Origin: CAZFHZ01 sp964519015
Lineage (GTDB): Bacteria; Blakebacterota; Blakebacteria; Blakebacterales; CAYUVJ01
Assembly: GCA_964519015.1 (NCBI GenBank)
Contig: CAZFHZ010000003.1
Location: 1-64,000, forward strand
Length of the DNA: 64,000 nt
Reading direction: 5' to 3'
Shown: in pieces, positions 53,248 through 63,358 of the stretch
Numbering within the stretch: position 1 is the first letter of the stretch
Layout: each line of letters starts with the position of its first letter
Made by a program: the position numbers and the translations under genes
Notes under the pieces: model-generated
The model's input: the letters and a program-made list of their open reading frames with translations, nothing else
Databases searched by the model: none
What the model was told of the DNA's origin: nothing

Positions 53248-54098
53248 CCCCCGATCCCCCCTGGTGGCACCACCGGCCCGATCGGACGCCGGCGGGCGTT
53301 GGGTGGGACCGGCAGATGAAAATCATCCGCTCCCCCCCCGGGGCGGAAGTCGCGGCGGACCACATCGAAGAGCACCTCCAGCCCGGTCCCGGGGTAGGAG
53401 ACCTCGATGCTGCCGGGCAGCAGCACCCCGTTCTGACGTCGCCATCCGGTGTAGCGGCTCTGCCAGAGCATCTGGTCGAGGGGGTCGAGAAAGGCGGCAC
53501 TGCGGAAGAGCATGTCCTCACCGAGGATGAGCAGCAGGTGGTTGCCGTCGGGCATCCGCACCCCGATCACGACCCGGCCGTTCCCGACATCGAACCGGTC
53601 GATCCCGTCGTAGAGGCGCGTCCAGTCCCGGCCGAGGGCGGGACCGAGCACCCATTCGCGGATCATGGAAGGATGGAGCGGGAAGCCGTTGATCGAGAGC
53701 ATGGCGTCCGGATCGATCCGCCCCTCCAGTACGGTCTGCTCGGACGGGACCCAGATCCGGGCCTGCTCCCCGGTCAGGACCGCCTGGGTCACCGTCACCC
53801 CCATGAAGGCGGTGATATCGAAGCGGAAGGAATCGGGGGCGGCGTAGCGCACGACCACGTTCCCGGAGAGCGAACCCCCGTCGAGGCGGACCTGCAGGGT
53901 GCCGGTGGTCCGCATCCCGGTGACCGTTCCGGTCCGGGCGGTCGCCTCGCGGAGTACCCCCACCGGACCGAGTTCGAGCAGGTCTGGGGGAGGTACGTTC
54001 CGATACGGACGACCGGCACAGGCCGGGAGGATCAGGAGCGGGAGGAGCCGGTGGAGGATCGCCGGCAACGGGCCGCGGGAGAGGGCCGGAGCGGACAT
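53244..54098 (-). CDS. DUF4292-like lipoprotein (LolA/LolB-like fold)
   Basis: A 284-residue envelope protein with lipobox LPAC (Cys27). The body has the beta-rich pattern of DUF4292 and LolA-like lipoproteins (GTLQVRLDGGSLSGNVVVRY; FDITAFMGVTVTQAVLTGEQ). It may handle lipids or lipoproteins at the outer membrane, which would support a diderm envelope. First gene of the operon with the prenyltransferase, mutL and miaA. Confidence 0.72.
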   Translation of the reverse strand: MSAPALSRGPLPAILHRLLPLLILPACAGRPYRNVPPPDLLELGPVGVLREATARTGTVTGMRTTGTLQVRLDGGSLSGNVVVRYAAPDSFRFDITAFMGVTVTQAVLTGEQARIWVPSEQTVLEGRIDPDAMLSINGFPLHPSMIREWVLGPALGRDWTRLYDGIDRFDVGNGRVVIGVRMPDGNHLLLILGEDMLFRSAAFLDPLDQMLWQSRYTGWRRQNGVLLPGSIEVSYPGTGLEVLFDVVRRDFRPGGGADDFHLPVPPNARRRPIGPVVPPGGIGG

Positions 54099-54134
54099 GG
54101 AAGGAATATACCCCCGGCTCCCGGGCTCACCAAG

Positions 54135-57100
54135 TCATGGGACCGGTGGCGGTCCGGGCCCCGGCCGGAAGCGTCCCGAGCCGAGCTGGTTGTCCAGTTC
54201 GACCAGCCAGAAGGCGGCCACCGTGTTGCGGGGATCGACCCGGTAGGCACTGCGGAAGGTCTCGCGGGCCTGATCGATGAGGCCGACCTCGAACTGGGTC
54301 CGGGCCAGGTAGACCAGCACGTTACCCGGGGGGGTGCGTGGATCGGTGACGGGGACGAGCGACTTCCCCTGCTCCGGGGACAATCGGGAGAGGATCTGCC
54401 GCAGTGCGGTCGGGTCGGCGGCCAGCCCGAGCAGTTGCCGGGTCTGATCCAGGGAGGCCAGGGCGAGGTCGTAACGTCCCTGGTCGTAGGCGACCTGGCC
54501 GTGCAGGTAGTGGTAGTAGCCCCGGTTCGAGACCAGCCGGTCGGCCGCCGCCGGCAGTACCTCCAGGAGCTGACCCGCCAGGTCGGAGGCATCGTAGAAG
54601 GCGGAACGGAGGGTGGCGTAAGCCTCGGTCAGCAGGTCGATGTAGGTGACGGTCCGGAGGGAATCGTCCGGTGTCCGGCGCCAGAGGCGGGCCGCCTCCT
54701 CCACCGCCGCCCGCTGTGCCACGACCCCGAAGCGCAGGGCGCGGTCGGCAGCGTGCGCATCGGCCGGAGCCGAGGTGCTCCAGGCCGCCGCCACGGAAGC
54801 GTGCAGGCGCGGCAGCGACTCTCCGCTCCCTTCCAGGTACTCATCCAGGTCGGTCAGTTCCCGGACGGTCGGGACTCGCCCGTCGAGATAGTCTTTCAGC
54901 GCCAGTCGTGTATTCCGCAGCGTCCGGTTCCGCTCGTCGAAACGCACATGCAGGGTGGCCTGGCGGTCGAGGAAGAAGGCGCGGGGCGCCCGGTATTCGA
55001 GGAAGGGGTGGTCGTCGGTGTTGATCCATCCCCCCAGGCTGTTGGCCTCGCCGACGCGGAGCGGACTCATGAGCTGCCGGCTGAGCAGCGTGAAGAGGCC
55101 GCGCAGGCCGATCCGGGCCAGGTCTCCGGCGACCGCCTCCCGTTCGAGGGCCTCGGCCGCCCGCGGGAAGTCCCAGACCGGGGGCTGCCGGGTGCCGACC
55201 AGCAGCAGGTCGGCGTTGCTCATGCTCCAGACGGTGACGAAGGGGAACACCTCGCCGAAGGTCAGCAGCACACAGGCGAGTGTCTCGTCGTCCTGCTCGT
55301 AGGCGTGGATCCACTGGGCGACCGCCCCGCCCGGTTCCAGCCGGTCGCGCAGGGTCCGGAAGTACTCAAGCGAAAAGAGACCGCCGATCCCGGCGATCCA
55401 CGGGTTGCTCGGCTCCGAGAGGATGAGGTCGTACCGCGCGTCGGGACGGGTCAGCAGGAAGGTCTTGGCGTCCTGGGTGGCCAGCTCGGTCCGCGGGTCA
55501 TCCAGCGGCCGGCCGTTGATGTGGTCGAAGAACCGGCTGGCGGCCACGACCCCCGGGGAGATCTCCACCACCTCGACCCGCTCCACCGGGTAGTGGAGCA
55601 GGTGGCCCGCCGTCTGGCCGCTCCCCAGTCCCACCACCAGCGCCCGACGGGCATCCGGTACCATGGCTGCGGGGATGGCGGCGATGAGTGTCTGGGTGAT
55701 CTGGTCGTTGCGGAAGGTGCTCGCGTCCGCCTTCCCGTTCACCACCAGCGAGACCTCCTGCCCGGTGCGCAGCACGGCCACCGTGCCGTTGACATCCTCG
55801 GTGTAGAAGGCCACGTCGATCCGCTCCAGCTCCTCGCGGAAGCGCTCCGGCGTCACCTCCTCGCTCTGGTGCCACCGGAAGACCCCGGAAGCCAGGGCCC
55901 GCCGGTCCCAGGCGGGAGCGGCCACCAGGTAGAGCAGGAAGAGGAGGGCCATTGCGACCCCGATCCGCCTCAGCCGGAGGCCCCCCACCGCCGGATGGAG
56001 GGCCAGCAGACCGATCCCCACCGCCAGGTTGACCAGGATGCCGCACTCCATGGTCAGGCGCACGCCCAGCAGCGGGAGCATCACCAGGCCGCCCAGCAGT
56101 GCGCCCAGGATGGTACCGGCCGTGTTGACCGCGTAGACCTGTCCGACCGGCCAGCCCACCCGCTGCTGCAGCCGGGCTGCGACATCGGTGGCCAGCGGGA
56201 GCGCCGCCCCGGAGGCGATGGTGGGCGGCATCATCAGGAGCAGGCAGAAGAGGTACTTGAGCAGTTCATGGAGGTTGTAGCCGCCCGGCGTGCGCGCCAC
56301 CATCTGCTGCAGGTCGAGGAAGAGATAGGGAAGCCGGGCATAGAGCGGCAGCGTGACCAGCAGCGCGACCCCGATCGCGGTCTGGGCGAGGGCGAACCAG
56401 AAAAAGGGCCGTCCCCCCCGGGCCAGCCGGCGGGCCAGCAGCGAGCCGAGCGCAATCCCGGTTATGAAGGCCGCCAGCATCAGGGTGAAGGAGTAGGTGC
56501 TGGAACCGAGGATGGTCGAGAGCAGACGGATCCAGGCGACCTCGTAGATCATCACGATGAAGCCGGAGAACCCCGCCCCCAGCACGGCCAGCCGGGCCAG
56601 CTGCAGCGTCCGCTCCGGTCCGATCCCGGGGAACTCCGAGAGCAGGAGGTCGGGAGTGGGGACCGGTCCGGTCCGGGGCGCCTCCCCCTCCGGCCCGGTG
56701 GCCGGGCGGACCAGGGCGCCGAAGCGCCAGGCCCCCAGCAGGCCCACCGCCACCACTTCGTTGATGAGGGCGGCGACGGTGAGGGTGGCCGCCAGTCCGA
56801 GCGCCGGGACCAGGAAGAAACCGGTGGCCAGGGCGCCGGTCACCGCGCCCAGACTGTTGATGAAGTAGAGGCCGGCCACCCCGCGACCGACCCGTTCGGG
56901 AAGCGCCACCGCCCCCCGGACCAGCAGCGGCAGCGTGCCCCCCATCAGGAACGTCGAAGGGCCCAGGAGCAGACCCGCCACCACCAGCTTGGCCAGGGTC
57001 CCCCCCACCCCATCGGCCCCCACCATAGAGGTCAGGCCGATGTAGAGTCCGCTCCCCAGCCGGAAGAGAAGGGGGAAGGCGAGCCCCCACAGTCCGATGG

Positions 57101-57362
57101 CCATCTCCAGGTAGGTGTAGAGCACCACCGGGTCGCGCACCCGGTCGACGATCCGCCCGAACGTCCAGGAGCCGAGCGCCAGTCCGCCCATATAGGCGGC
57201 CAGTACCAGTACGTGGGCCCAGGCGGTCCCGCCCACCACCAGGGTCAGGTAACGGGCCCACACGACCTCGTAGACCAGTCCCGCCGCCCCGGAGAGGAAG
57301 AAGGCGGTCCAGAGGGCCGGCAGGAACCAGCGGGTCGGGACGGTGGATCGGAGTGTATCCAT
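54135..57362 (-). CDS. MFS-like membrane domain / spermidine-synthase-like / TPR fusion protein
   Basis: A 1075-residue fusion. Residues 1 to about 520 form many membrane helices (FFLSGAAGLVYEVVWARYLT is the family-typical first helix). A SAM-binding aminopropyltransferase-like domain follows at about 560-760 (VVGLGSGQTAGHLLHYP, VEISPGVV, LILSEPSNPWIAG). The last 200 residues look like TPR-type repeats. Such fused MFS/spermidine synthases are widespread, but true polyamine synthesis by them is mostly untested. The start at 57362 has no clear SD. Alone on its strand between the DUF4292 operon and the divergent lyase. Confidence 0.82.
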   Translation of the reverse strand: MDTLRSTVPTRWFLPALWTAFFLSGAAGLVYEVVWARYLTLVVGGTAWAHVLVLAAYMGGLALGSWTFGRIVDRVRDPVVLYTYLEMAIGLWGLAFPLLFRLGSGLYIGLTSMVGADGVGGTLAKLVVAGLLLGPSTFLMGGTLPLLVRGAVALPERVGRGVAGLYFINSLGAVTGALATGFFLVPALGLAATLTVAALINEVVAVGLLGAWRFGALVRPATGPEGEAPRTGPVPTPDLLLSEFPGIGPERTLQLARLAVLGAGFSGFIVMIYEVAWIRLLSTILGSSTYSFTLMLAAFITGIALGSLLARRLARGGRPFFWFALAQTAIGVALLVTLPLYARLPYLFLDLQQMVARTPGGYNLHELLKYLFCLLLMMPPTIASGAALPLATDVAARLQQRVGWPVGQVYAVNTAGTILGALLGGLVMLPLLGVRLTMECGILVNLAVGIGLLALHPAVGGLRLRRIGVAMALLFLLYLVAAPAWDRRALASGVFRWHQSEEVTPERFREELERIDVAFYTEDVNGTVAVLRTGQEVSLVVNGKADASTFRNDQITQTLIAAIPAAMVPDARRALVVGLGSGQTAGHLLHYPVERVEVVEISPGVVAASRFFDHINGRPLDDPRTELATQDAKTFLLTRPDARYDLILSEPSNPWIAGIGGLFSLEYFRTLRDRLEPGGAVAQWIHAYEQDDETLACVLLTFGEVFPFVTVWSMSNADLLLVGTRQPPVWDFPRAAEALEREAVAGDLARIGLRGLFTLLSRQLMSPLRVGEANSLGGWINTDDHPFLEYRAPRAFFLDRQATLHVRFDERNRTLRNTRLALKDYLDGRVPTVRELTDLDEYLEGSGESLPRLHASVAAAWSTSAPADAHAADRALRFGVVAQRAAVEEAARLWRRTPDDSLRTVTYIDLLTEAYATLRSAFYDASDLAGQLLEVLPAAADRLVSNRGYYHYLHGQVAYDQGRYDLALASLDQTRQLLGLAADPTALRQILSRLSPEQGKSLVPVTDPRTPPGNVLVYLARTQFEVGLIDQARETFRSAYRVDPRNTVAAFWLVELDNQLGSGRFRPGPGPPPVP

Positions 57363-57535
57363 GGGGTGGGAGTATGCTACGGCGGCGCCCGGCTGCAAAC
57401 CCCCGGATGGGGGCCGGTGTTACCGTTCTCCCTGTACGCACCGCGCGCCGGCGGTGTAGTCCTATCCTTCGGACGGGTCGTGTCGGCCCGCCACGACACC
57501 GCCGACGGCCACTCCCGTGACGTATGGAGGACGAC

Positions 57536-59056
57536 ATGGCACTCATCATCGACGGAACCCATCTGACGGTCGACCAGGTCGTCGCCGTGGCCCGCCATGG
57601 AGAACCGGTGGCCCTAGATGAGGCCTCCGAGGAGCGGATCCGGGTCTGCCGGAAGATGATCGAACGCAAGCTCGCGGCCCGGGAGATCATATACGGCGTC
57701 AACACCGGCATCGGGGAGTTCTCCGAGACGGTGCTGAACGAGGAGGAGGTCCGCCAGTTCCAGCGCTACCTGGTCTACAACCATGCCGCCGGGATCGGGG
57801 AGCCCGCTCCCGCCGAGCACGTCCGGGCGGCCATGCTCAGCCGGGTCAACGTGCACGCCAAGGGGTGCAGCGCCATCCGGCTCGAGATCCCCCGCCTCTA
57901 CCTCGAGATGCTCAACCGGGGGGTGACCCCCTACGTCTGCCGGAAAGGCTCGGTGGGGGCCAGCGGCGACCTCGCTCCCATGTCACAGATCGCGCTCTGT
58001 GCGATGGGGGAGGGTCAGGCCTGGTACCAGGGAGAGCTGCTGCCCGGCGCCGAAGCGCTCCGGCGGGCCGGTCTGGAACCGGTGGTCCTTCAGGCCCGGG
58101 ATGGGCTGGCCGCCATCAACGGCTCCAACATGCTCAACGGCATGAACGCCCTCCATCTCTACGACATGGACCGCTGGTTGCGGCAGGCCGAGATCGCCGC
58201 CGCCATGACGCTCGAGGCGCTCGACGCCAACATGAAGCCGTACGACGAACGCCTTCACCGAGCGCGCGGCTTCGCCGGCGCGGTGCGCAGCGCCCGCTCC
58301 CTCCTGCGTTGTCTGGAGGGGAGCGAGACGCTCGAGGGGGGGAAGAAGAAGGTCCAGGACGCCTACTCGATGCGCAGCACCCCCCAAGTGATCGGGGCGG
58401 CCCACGACGCGGTGGCCTGGGCGCGCAGCCAGGTGGAGATCGAACTCAACGGTGTGGGGGACAATCCCATCTTCCTGGCCGACCAGGACACCGTTCTGAC
58501 CGGCGCCAACTTCCAGGGCAGTCCGGTCTCTCTCCCCATGGACCTGGCCGGCACCGCCGTCACGATGGTCTCGGTGTTGAGCGAGCGCCGTCTCAACCGC
58601 CTGCTCAACCCCGCCCTCTCGGTCGGGCTCCCCCCCTTCCTGGCCGAGAAACCGGGTCTGTTCAGCGGCATGATGCTGAGCCAGTACACCGCCGGGACCC
58701 TGATCGTGGAACAGCGCATGCTCTCCGCCCCCGCTTCCTGCGCCTCCATCCCGGCCGCCGCCGACCAGGAGGACTTCGTCAGCATGGGAATGAACACCGC
58801 CCTCAAGAACGAGCAGATCCTGGAGAACGCCTGCGGGATACTGGGGATCGAGTTCATGGCCGCCGCCCAGGCCCTCGACCTGCGGGGGCGGCGTCTGGGC
58901 CGAGGGACCGCGGCCGCCCGCGAAGTGATCCGCCGTCACGTGACGCACCTCGGGGAGGACCGTCCCCTCTACCCGGACCATACCGAAATGGCCGCCCTGG
59001 TCGCTTCCGGCGAGATCCTGGAAGCAGTCGAAGCGGCGGTGGGTCCGCTTCTCTGA
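57536..59056 (+). CDS. hutH: Aromatic amino-acid ammonia-lyase (histidine ammonia-lyase-like)
   Basis: A 506-residue enzyme of the MIO-cofactor family. The MIO triad Ala142-Ser143-Gly144 is in GSVGASGDLAPMSQ; Tyr53 and NTGIGEFS belong to the lid, and NHAAGIGEP is the substrate-selecting loop. It most resembles histidine ammonia-lyase, but the loop differs enough (YNHAAG in place of the usual SHAAG) that phenylalanine/tyrosine lyase or aminomutase activity is possible. No hutU, hutI or hutG is linked. Start ATG 57536 has GGAGG 6 bases upstream; an ATG four codons earlier is less favoured. Confidence 0.85.
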   Translation: MALIIDGTHLTVDQVVAVARHGEPVALDEASEERIRVCRKMIERKLAAREIIYGVNTGIGEFSETVLNEEEVRQFQRYLVYNHAAGIGEPAPAEHVRAAMLSRVNVHAKGCSAIRLEIPRLYLEMLNRGVTPYVCRKGSVGASGDLAPMSQIALCAMGEGQAWYQGELLPGAEALRRAGLEPVVLQARDGLAAINGSNMLNGMNALHLYDMDRWLRQAEIAAAMTLEALDANMKPYDERLHRARGFAGAVRSARSLLRCLEGSETLEGGKKKVQDAYSMRSTPQVIGAAHDAVAWARSQVEIELNGVGDNPIFLADQDTVLTGANFQGSPVSLPMDLAGTAVTMVSVLSERRLNRLLNPALSVGLPPFLAEKPGLFSGMMLSQYTAGTLIVEQRMLSAPASCASIPAAADQEDFVSMGMNTALKNEQILENACGILGIEFMAAAQALDLRGRRLGRGTAAAREVIRRHVTHLGEDRPLYPDHTEMAALVASGEILEAVEAAVGPLL

Positions 59057-59071
59057 ACCGGGAGGCCCGTG

Positions 59072-59731
59072 ATGCCGGACGATCCGTTCGCCCTCTTCAT
59101 AATCGTCCTGGTCGCCCTCGTCATCTTCTCCATCTTCTGGGCGATCCAGCAGGGCAAAGCCCGCCAGGTCGCCATCAAGGCGCTGGCCGGCCATCTCGGT
59201 TTCGAGTTCACTCCCGCGTGCGCCGGCGCTCCCGACCCGGAACTGGCCGGGTTCCGGCTCTTCGACCAGGGGCACTCCCGCCGCAGTTTCAACATCCTGC
59301 GGGGGGTCCTCGGCCGGGAGCAGGCCCTCATCTGCGACTACCAGTACACCACCGGCGGGGGGAAGAGCCGCCAGACCCACTCCTATGTCGTGACCGCTTT
59401 CCAGCTGGAGGGCCGCCGGCTGCCGCGCTTCGAGCTGCGCCCGGAGAACGTCTTTCACCGCATCGGTCAGGTGTTCGGCTACCAGGACATCGACTTCCAG
59501 GAGGACGAGGCGTTCTCGAAGATGTATCTGCTGCGGGGAGAGGATGAGCAGGCCGTGCGGGCGCTCTTCAAGAGCTACGTGCTGGACCACTTCAAGCGAT
59601 CGGGAGGCTGGCATCTGGAGGGGAGTGACCGCTGGCTTATCGTCTGGAAGTCGGGGCGTCGGCCTCGACCGGAGGAACTGCGCGGGCGTCTGGAAGAGGC
59701 CCACGCGATCTGTGAGCTGCTCCGGACGTGA
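59072..59731 (+). CDS. Membrane-anchored hypothetical protein
   Basis: A 219-residue protein with one N-terminal membrane helix (about 7-27, FALFIIVLVALVIFSIFWAI) and a soluble alpha/beta domain containing GFEFTPACAG and FNILRGVLGREQALICDYQY, reminiscent of DUF3137-like proteins. ATG 59072 follows GGGAGG by 6 bases and the lyase stop by 15, so they are probably co-transcribed. Function unknown. Confidence 0.65.
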   Translation: MPDDPFALFIIVLVALVIFSIFWAIQQGKARQVAIKALAGHLGFEFTPACAGAPDPELAGFRLFDQGHSRRSFNILRGVLGREQALICDYQYTTGGGKSRQTHSYVVTAFQLEGRRLPRFELRPENVFHRIGQVFGYQDIDFQEDEAFSKMYLLRGEDEQAVRALFKSYVLDHFKRSGGWHLEGSDRWLIVWKSGRRPRPEELRGRLEEAHAICELLRT

Positions 59732-59761
59732 CCTGAGTGCAGGGGTGGGCCGCCGTTCGGC

Positions 59762-62700
59762 TCAGGCGGCGGCCTCCTCCTCCCCGAAGCGCACCCCGAC
59801 CACCTTGCTCACCCCCGGCTCCTCCATGGTGATGCCCAGGAAAGTGTCGGAAGACTCCATGGTCCGCTTGCTGTGCGTGATCAGGATGAACTGGGTGGTC
59901 TCCCCGAACTGTTCGAGTACCCGCAGGAAACGGCCGATGTTGGCCTCGTCCAGGGGTGCGTCCACCTCGTCCAGGATGCAGAAGGGGCTCGGCTTCACCA
60001 GGTAGATGGCGAAGAGCAGAGCGACCGCGGTCAGCGCCCGCTCCCCCCCCGAGAGGGCGGTCATGTTCTTCAGGATCTTCCCCTTCGGTCGGGCCACGAT
60101 CTCGATGCGCGACTCGAGCGGGTCGGCCTCATCCCCCAGGTAGATGTCGGCCTCGCCCCCTTCGAAGAACTGCGAGTAGGTGCGCCGGAAGTTGGCCCGG
60201 ATCGCCTCGAAGGTGGCCGTGAAGCGATTGCGGGCGGTCTTGTTGATCTTACGGATGGTCTGCTGCAGGTCGTCCCGGGCCGCCACCAGGTCGTCCCGCT
60301 GGACGGTCAGGAAGTCGAACCGTTTCTTCTCACTCTCGTATTCCTCCAGGGCGAGCAGGTTGACCGGGCCGAGCTTGTCGAGCCGCTCCTTGAGGGTGCG
60401 CACCTCCTCGTCGAGCGCCTCGTATTCCGGGGGTTCCTCCCCTTCGGCCAGCAGCTGCGACTCCTCGACGGCGGCCAGGTCGATGTCGTACTCCTCGCGG
60501 ATGCGTTCGGCCAGATGTTCCCGTCGCCCGTTCAGGTCGTGCAGGCGCAGCTCCAGGGAGTGGATGCGCTCCTGCTGTTCCTCCCGGTCACGACGTTCCC
60601 GTCGCAGCTCCTCCTCCATCTCGGCCAGGCTGTTCCGATGGGCGTAGAAGGCCGATTCCCGTTCCGAGAGATCGGCCTCCAGCCGGAGCCGGACTTCGCG
60701 GCGGCCGGCCAGGTCCCCTTCCTTCTCTTCCATGACCCGGGTCAGGCCGGCGGCCGCGGCCTCCGACTCCTCCGCTTCGCCCCGTCGCCGCACCGCGGCC
60801 TGGTCGAGTTCGTCGGCGCTCTCCAGCAGCCGGTGCCGTTCCCGTTCCAGTCCTTCGATCCGGTGCTCCGCCCGGACCCGGCCCAACCGGACCTCCTGCT
60901 GCATCTGGCGGTCGCGGTCACGCTCCCCGGTCAGGATCCGCACGGTCCGGGTCTGCGCCTCCATCTGTCCGCCCAGCTGCCCGCTCTCCTCGAGCGCCTG
61001 GGTCAGCAGCGGGCTCAACTTCTCCAGCTCGGTGACGTCCTCCCCCAGCTCGGTCTCCTCGTCGGTGATCCGCACCCGCAGGTCCTCGGCCCGCTCTTTC
61101 AGCCCGACGTGCCGCGACTGGGCGTTCCCCTGAGCCCGTTCCTGTTCGTGCAGGAGCTCATCCAGCCCCTCCAGGTCGGTCCGGACCGCGGTCGTGCGCG
61201 CCTTCAGGGTCTCCAGCCGGTCCAGTTCCGAGGTCAGCGCCTCTTCCGCCTCCCGCAGCGCCCGGCGCAGCCGTTCCTGTTCCTCCTCCAGCGACTGCAG
61301 CCGGCGCCGGCGGGCGAGCAGGCCCTCGTCGGCTCCGTGTTCGGCCGCCCGGCCCGCCCGCACTACTCCGGCCGGCGCGACCATCTCCCCGGCCGGGGTC
61401 ACCAGGGTCCAGCCGACGACACCGGCCCGGGAGGCCAGGGCCAGGGCCCGGCCCAGGTCGGTCACCAGCAGAACCCGTCCGAGCAGCCGGCGGGCCACTC
61501 GCGCTTCCATCCCCTCCCCGCGCACCGCTTCGGCCAGCGGTCGCAGCACTCCCTCCTCCGGGCCGGCCCAGGCCGGCGGATGGAAGGTCCGCGGTGTGGC
61601 CAGGTGCGCCGCCAGCATCACCGCCCGCCCGCCCCGATCCAGCCCATCCAGTCGCGCCACCGCCCGTTCGAGGGCGGACTGGTCGGCAACCAGCAGTCCT
61701 TCGAGGGCGGGTCCGAGTGCCGCTTCGACCGCCGTCACGGCGTCCGGTTCGACCTGGAGGGTCTCGGCCAGCAGTCCCGCGATCCCCTCCCCCCCCTCCG
61801 TCCTCAGACGGCGGGCGGCCTCCCCCACCCCCTCCAGCCGCTCGAGCAGACCGCGGACCACGTCCCCTTCCGCCAGGGCGGCTTTCAGGCTGCCTTCCAG
61901 CTCGGCCCGCTGGTCGCCCAGGCGACGCAGCTCCCCGGAGCAGGTCTCCCGCAGCCGGTCGACCTCCTCACGCTCTTCCACCAGGGTGGCGCGGCGCTCC
62001 CGGATCTCACGCAGGCGCTGACCGATCGCCGCGCTCTCCCGTTCCGACTGCTCGGCTTCGGTCAGCGCCTCCACCTGCTGAAGCCGCAATCCCTCCAGCC
62101 GGCGCCGGCGCTCGCTGACCTTGTACTGGAGGAACTCCGCGCGCTGGGCCTCGTCCTGATAGTAGTGACTGGCCCGGGCATGACGGTCGGTCAACTCGTC
62201 CAGTCCGCGCTGGGTATCCGCCAGCCGTTCCTCCACCACCGCCAGCGAGGCGCCCACCTGTTCTTCCCGCTCCCGATGTTCCTCCAGGTCGGTCCGCGCC
62301 TGGGCGATCTCACTGGTCAACCGCTCGCTCTCCGAGAGGGCATGCTGCCGGCGGCGGTCCATCTCCTCGGCTTCGCTGCGTCCACGCCGCGCCGACTCCT
62401 CGGCCGCCGTCCGCCGTTCGCGCAGGGCGATCAGTTCCGTCTCCACCTGGCGCGCCGCTTCCCGGGCCTGGTCCACCTCCAGCTGGAGGGCGGATAGGGC
62501 CTTCTCCAGGTCGAGGGCCTGCCGGTGCGCCTCGGCCACCGCGGCCTCCTTCTGAGCGAGCCCGGCCCCCGTCCCCTGCCGGGTGTCGCGCAGCAGGCGG
62601 ATCTCCTCACGCAGTGGTTTCATCTCCTCGTCGATACGGCGGTCGCGCAGCAGGCCCAGGTGGACCTCGGCGATCGAGAGCCGGTCGCGGGTCTTCTGGA

Positions 62701-63343
62701 ACCGCCGGGCCCGGCTCACCTGACGCTGCAGGCTGCGGACGTTCTTCTCCACCTCGGCGATCACATCCCCCAGGCGGAGCAGGTCCTGCTCGGTGTTCTT
62801 CAGCTTCCCCTGAGTCTCGCGGCGACGGCTCTTATACTTCTGGATGCCGGCGGCCTCCTCGAAAAGCAGGCGCCGTTCTTCCGCCTTGTCGCTGATGATG
62901 ATGTCGACCATCTCCTGCTGGATCACCGAGTAGGCGTTGTTGGACACCCCGGTGTCCATGAAGAGGTCGTGGATGTCGCGCAGGCGGCTGGGCTGCCGGT
63001 TGATCAGGTACTCCCCCTGCCCGTCCCGGAAGACGCGGCGGGTGATGGTGACCTCGGGGCTGTCGATGGGCAGGCGCCCCTCGGCGTCCTCGACGGTCAG
63101 GGAGACCTCGGCGAAGGAGAGCGGCTTGCGCTCGGCCGACCCGTTGAAGATCACGTCCTCCATCGTCTTGCCGCGGATTGCGGTGGGCTTCTGCTCCCCC
63201 AGCACCCACTTGATCGCGTCGACGACGTTGGTCTTCCCGCACCCGTTCGGGCCCACCACGGCGGTCATGCCCGGAGCGAAGGGGATCTCCACCTTGTCGG
63301 CGAAGGACTTGAATCCGAAGATGCTCAACTTGGAGAGACGCAA
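59762..63343 (-). CDS. smc: Chromosome segregation protein SMC
   Basis: A 1193-residue condensin ATPase. Walker A GPNGCGKTN is at 31-39; the long coiled coils flank a hinge at about 500-650; the C-terminal head has the signature LSGGERALTAVALLFAIYL and Walker B CILDEVDAPLDEANI. Start is TTG 63343 with GGGAG 6 bases upstream, the only start that gives the canonical N-terminus RLSKLSIFGFKSFAD. It lies 15 bases after selA. Confidence 0.97.
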   Translation of the reverse strand: MRLSKLSIFGFKSFADKVEIPFAPGMTAVVGPNGCGKTNVVDAIKWVLGEQKPTAIRGKTMEDVIFNGSAERKPLSFAEVSLTVEDAEGRLPIDSPEVTITRRVFRDGQGEYLINRQPSRLRDIHDLFMDTGVSNNAYSVIQQEMVDIIISDKAEERRLLFEEAAGIQKYKSRRRETQGKLKNTEQDLLRLGDVIAEVEKNVRSLQRQVSRARRFQKTRDRLSIAEVHLGLLRDRRIDEEMKPLREEIRLLRDTRQGTGAGLAQKEAAVAEAHRQALDLEKALSALQLEVDQAREAARQVETELIALRERRTAAEESARRGRSEAEEMDRRRQHALSESERLTSEIAQARTDLEEHREREEQVGASLAVVEERLADTQRGLDELTDRHARASHYYQDEAQRAEFLQYKVSERRRRLEGLRLQQVEALTEAEQSERESAAIGQRLREIRERRATLVEEREEVDRLRETCSGELRRLGDQRAELEGSLKAALAEGDVVRGLLERLEGVGEAARRLRTEGGEGIAGLLAETLQVEPDAVTAVEAALGPALEGLLVADQSALERAVARLDGLDRGGRAVMLAAHLATPRTFHPPAWAGPEEGVLRPLAEAVRGEGMEARVARRLLGRVLLVTDLGRALALASRAGVVGWTLVTPAGEMVAPAGVVRAGRAAEHGADEGLLARRRRLQSLEEEQERLRRALREAEEALTSELDRLETLKARTTAVRTDLEGLDELLHEQERAQGNAQSRHVGLKERAEDLRVRITDEETELGEDVTELEKLSPLLTQALEESGQLGGQMEAQTRTVRILTGERDRDRQMQQEVRLGRVRAEHRIEGLERERHRLLESADELDQAAVRRRGEAEESEAAAAGLTRVMEEKEGDLAGRREVRLRLEADLSERESAFYAHRNSLAEMEEELRRERRDREEQQERIHSLELRLHDLNGRREHLAERIREEYDIDLAAVEESQLLAEGEEPPEYEALDEEVRTLKERLDKLGPVNLLALEEYESEKKRFDFLTVQRDDLVAARDDLQQTIRKINKTARNRFTATFEAIRANFRRTYSQFFEGGEADIYLGDEADPLESRIEIVARPKGKILKNMTALSGGERALTAVALLFAIYLVKPSPFCILDEVDAPLDEANIGRFLRVLEQFGETTQFILITHSKRTMESSDTFLGITMEEPGVSKVVGVRFGEEEAAA

Positions 63344-63358
63344 ACGCTGCTCCCGGTC

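Noticed and set aside
53316..57566. Open frame of over 1400 codons on the plus strand
   Set aside because: Antisense to the DUF4292 and MFS/spermidine-synthase genes, which have clear motifs. The translation is rich in Gly, Arg, Pro, Gln and His, typical of shadows.
59873..62497. Open frame of about 870 codons opposite smc
   Set aside because: Low-complexity Leu/Pro/Gln/Arg translation without motifs; smc is unambiguous on the other strand.
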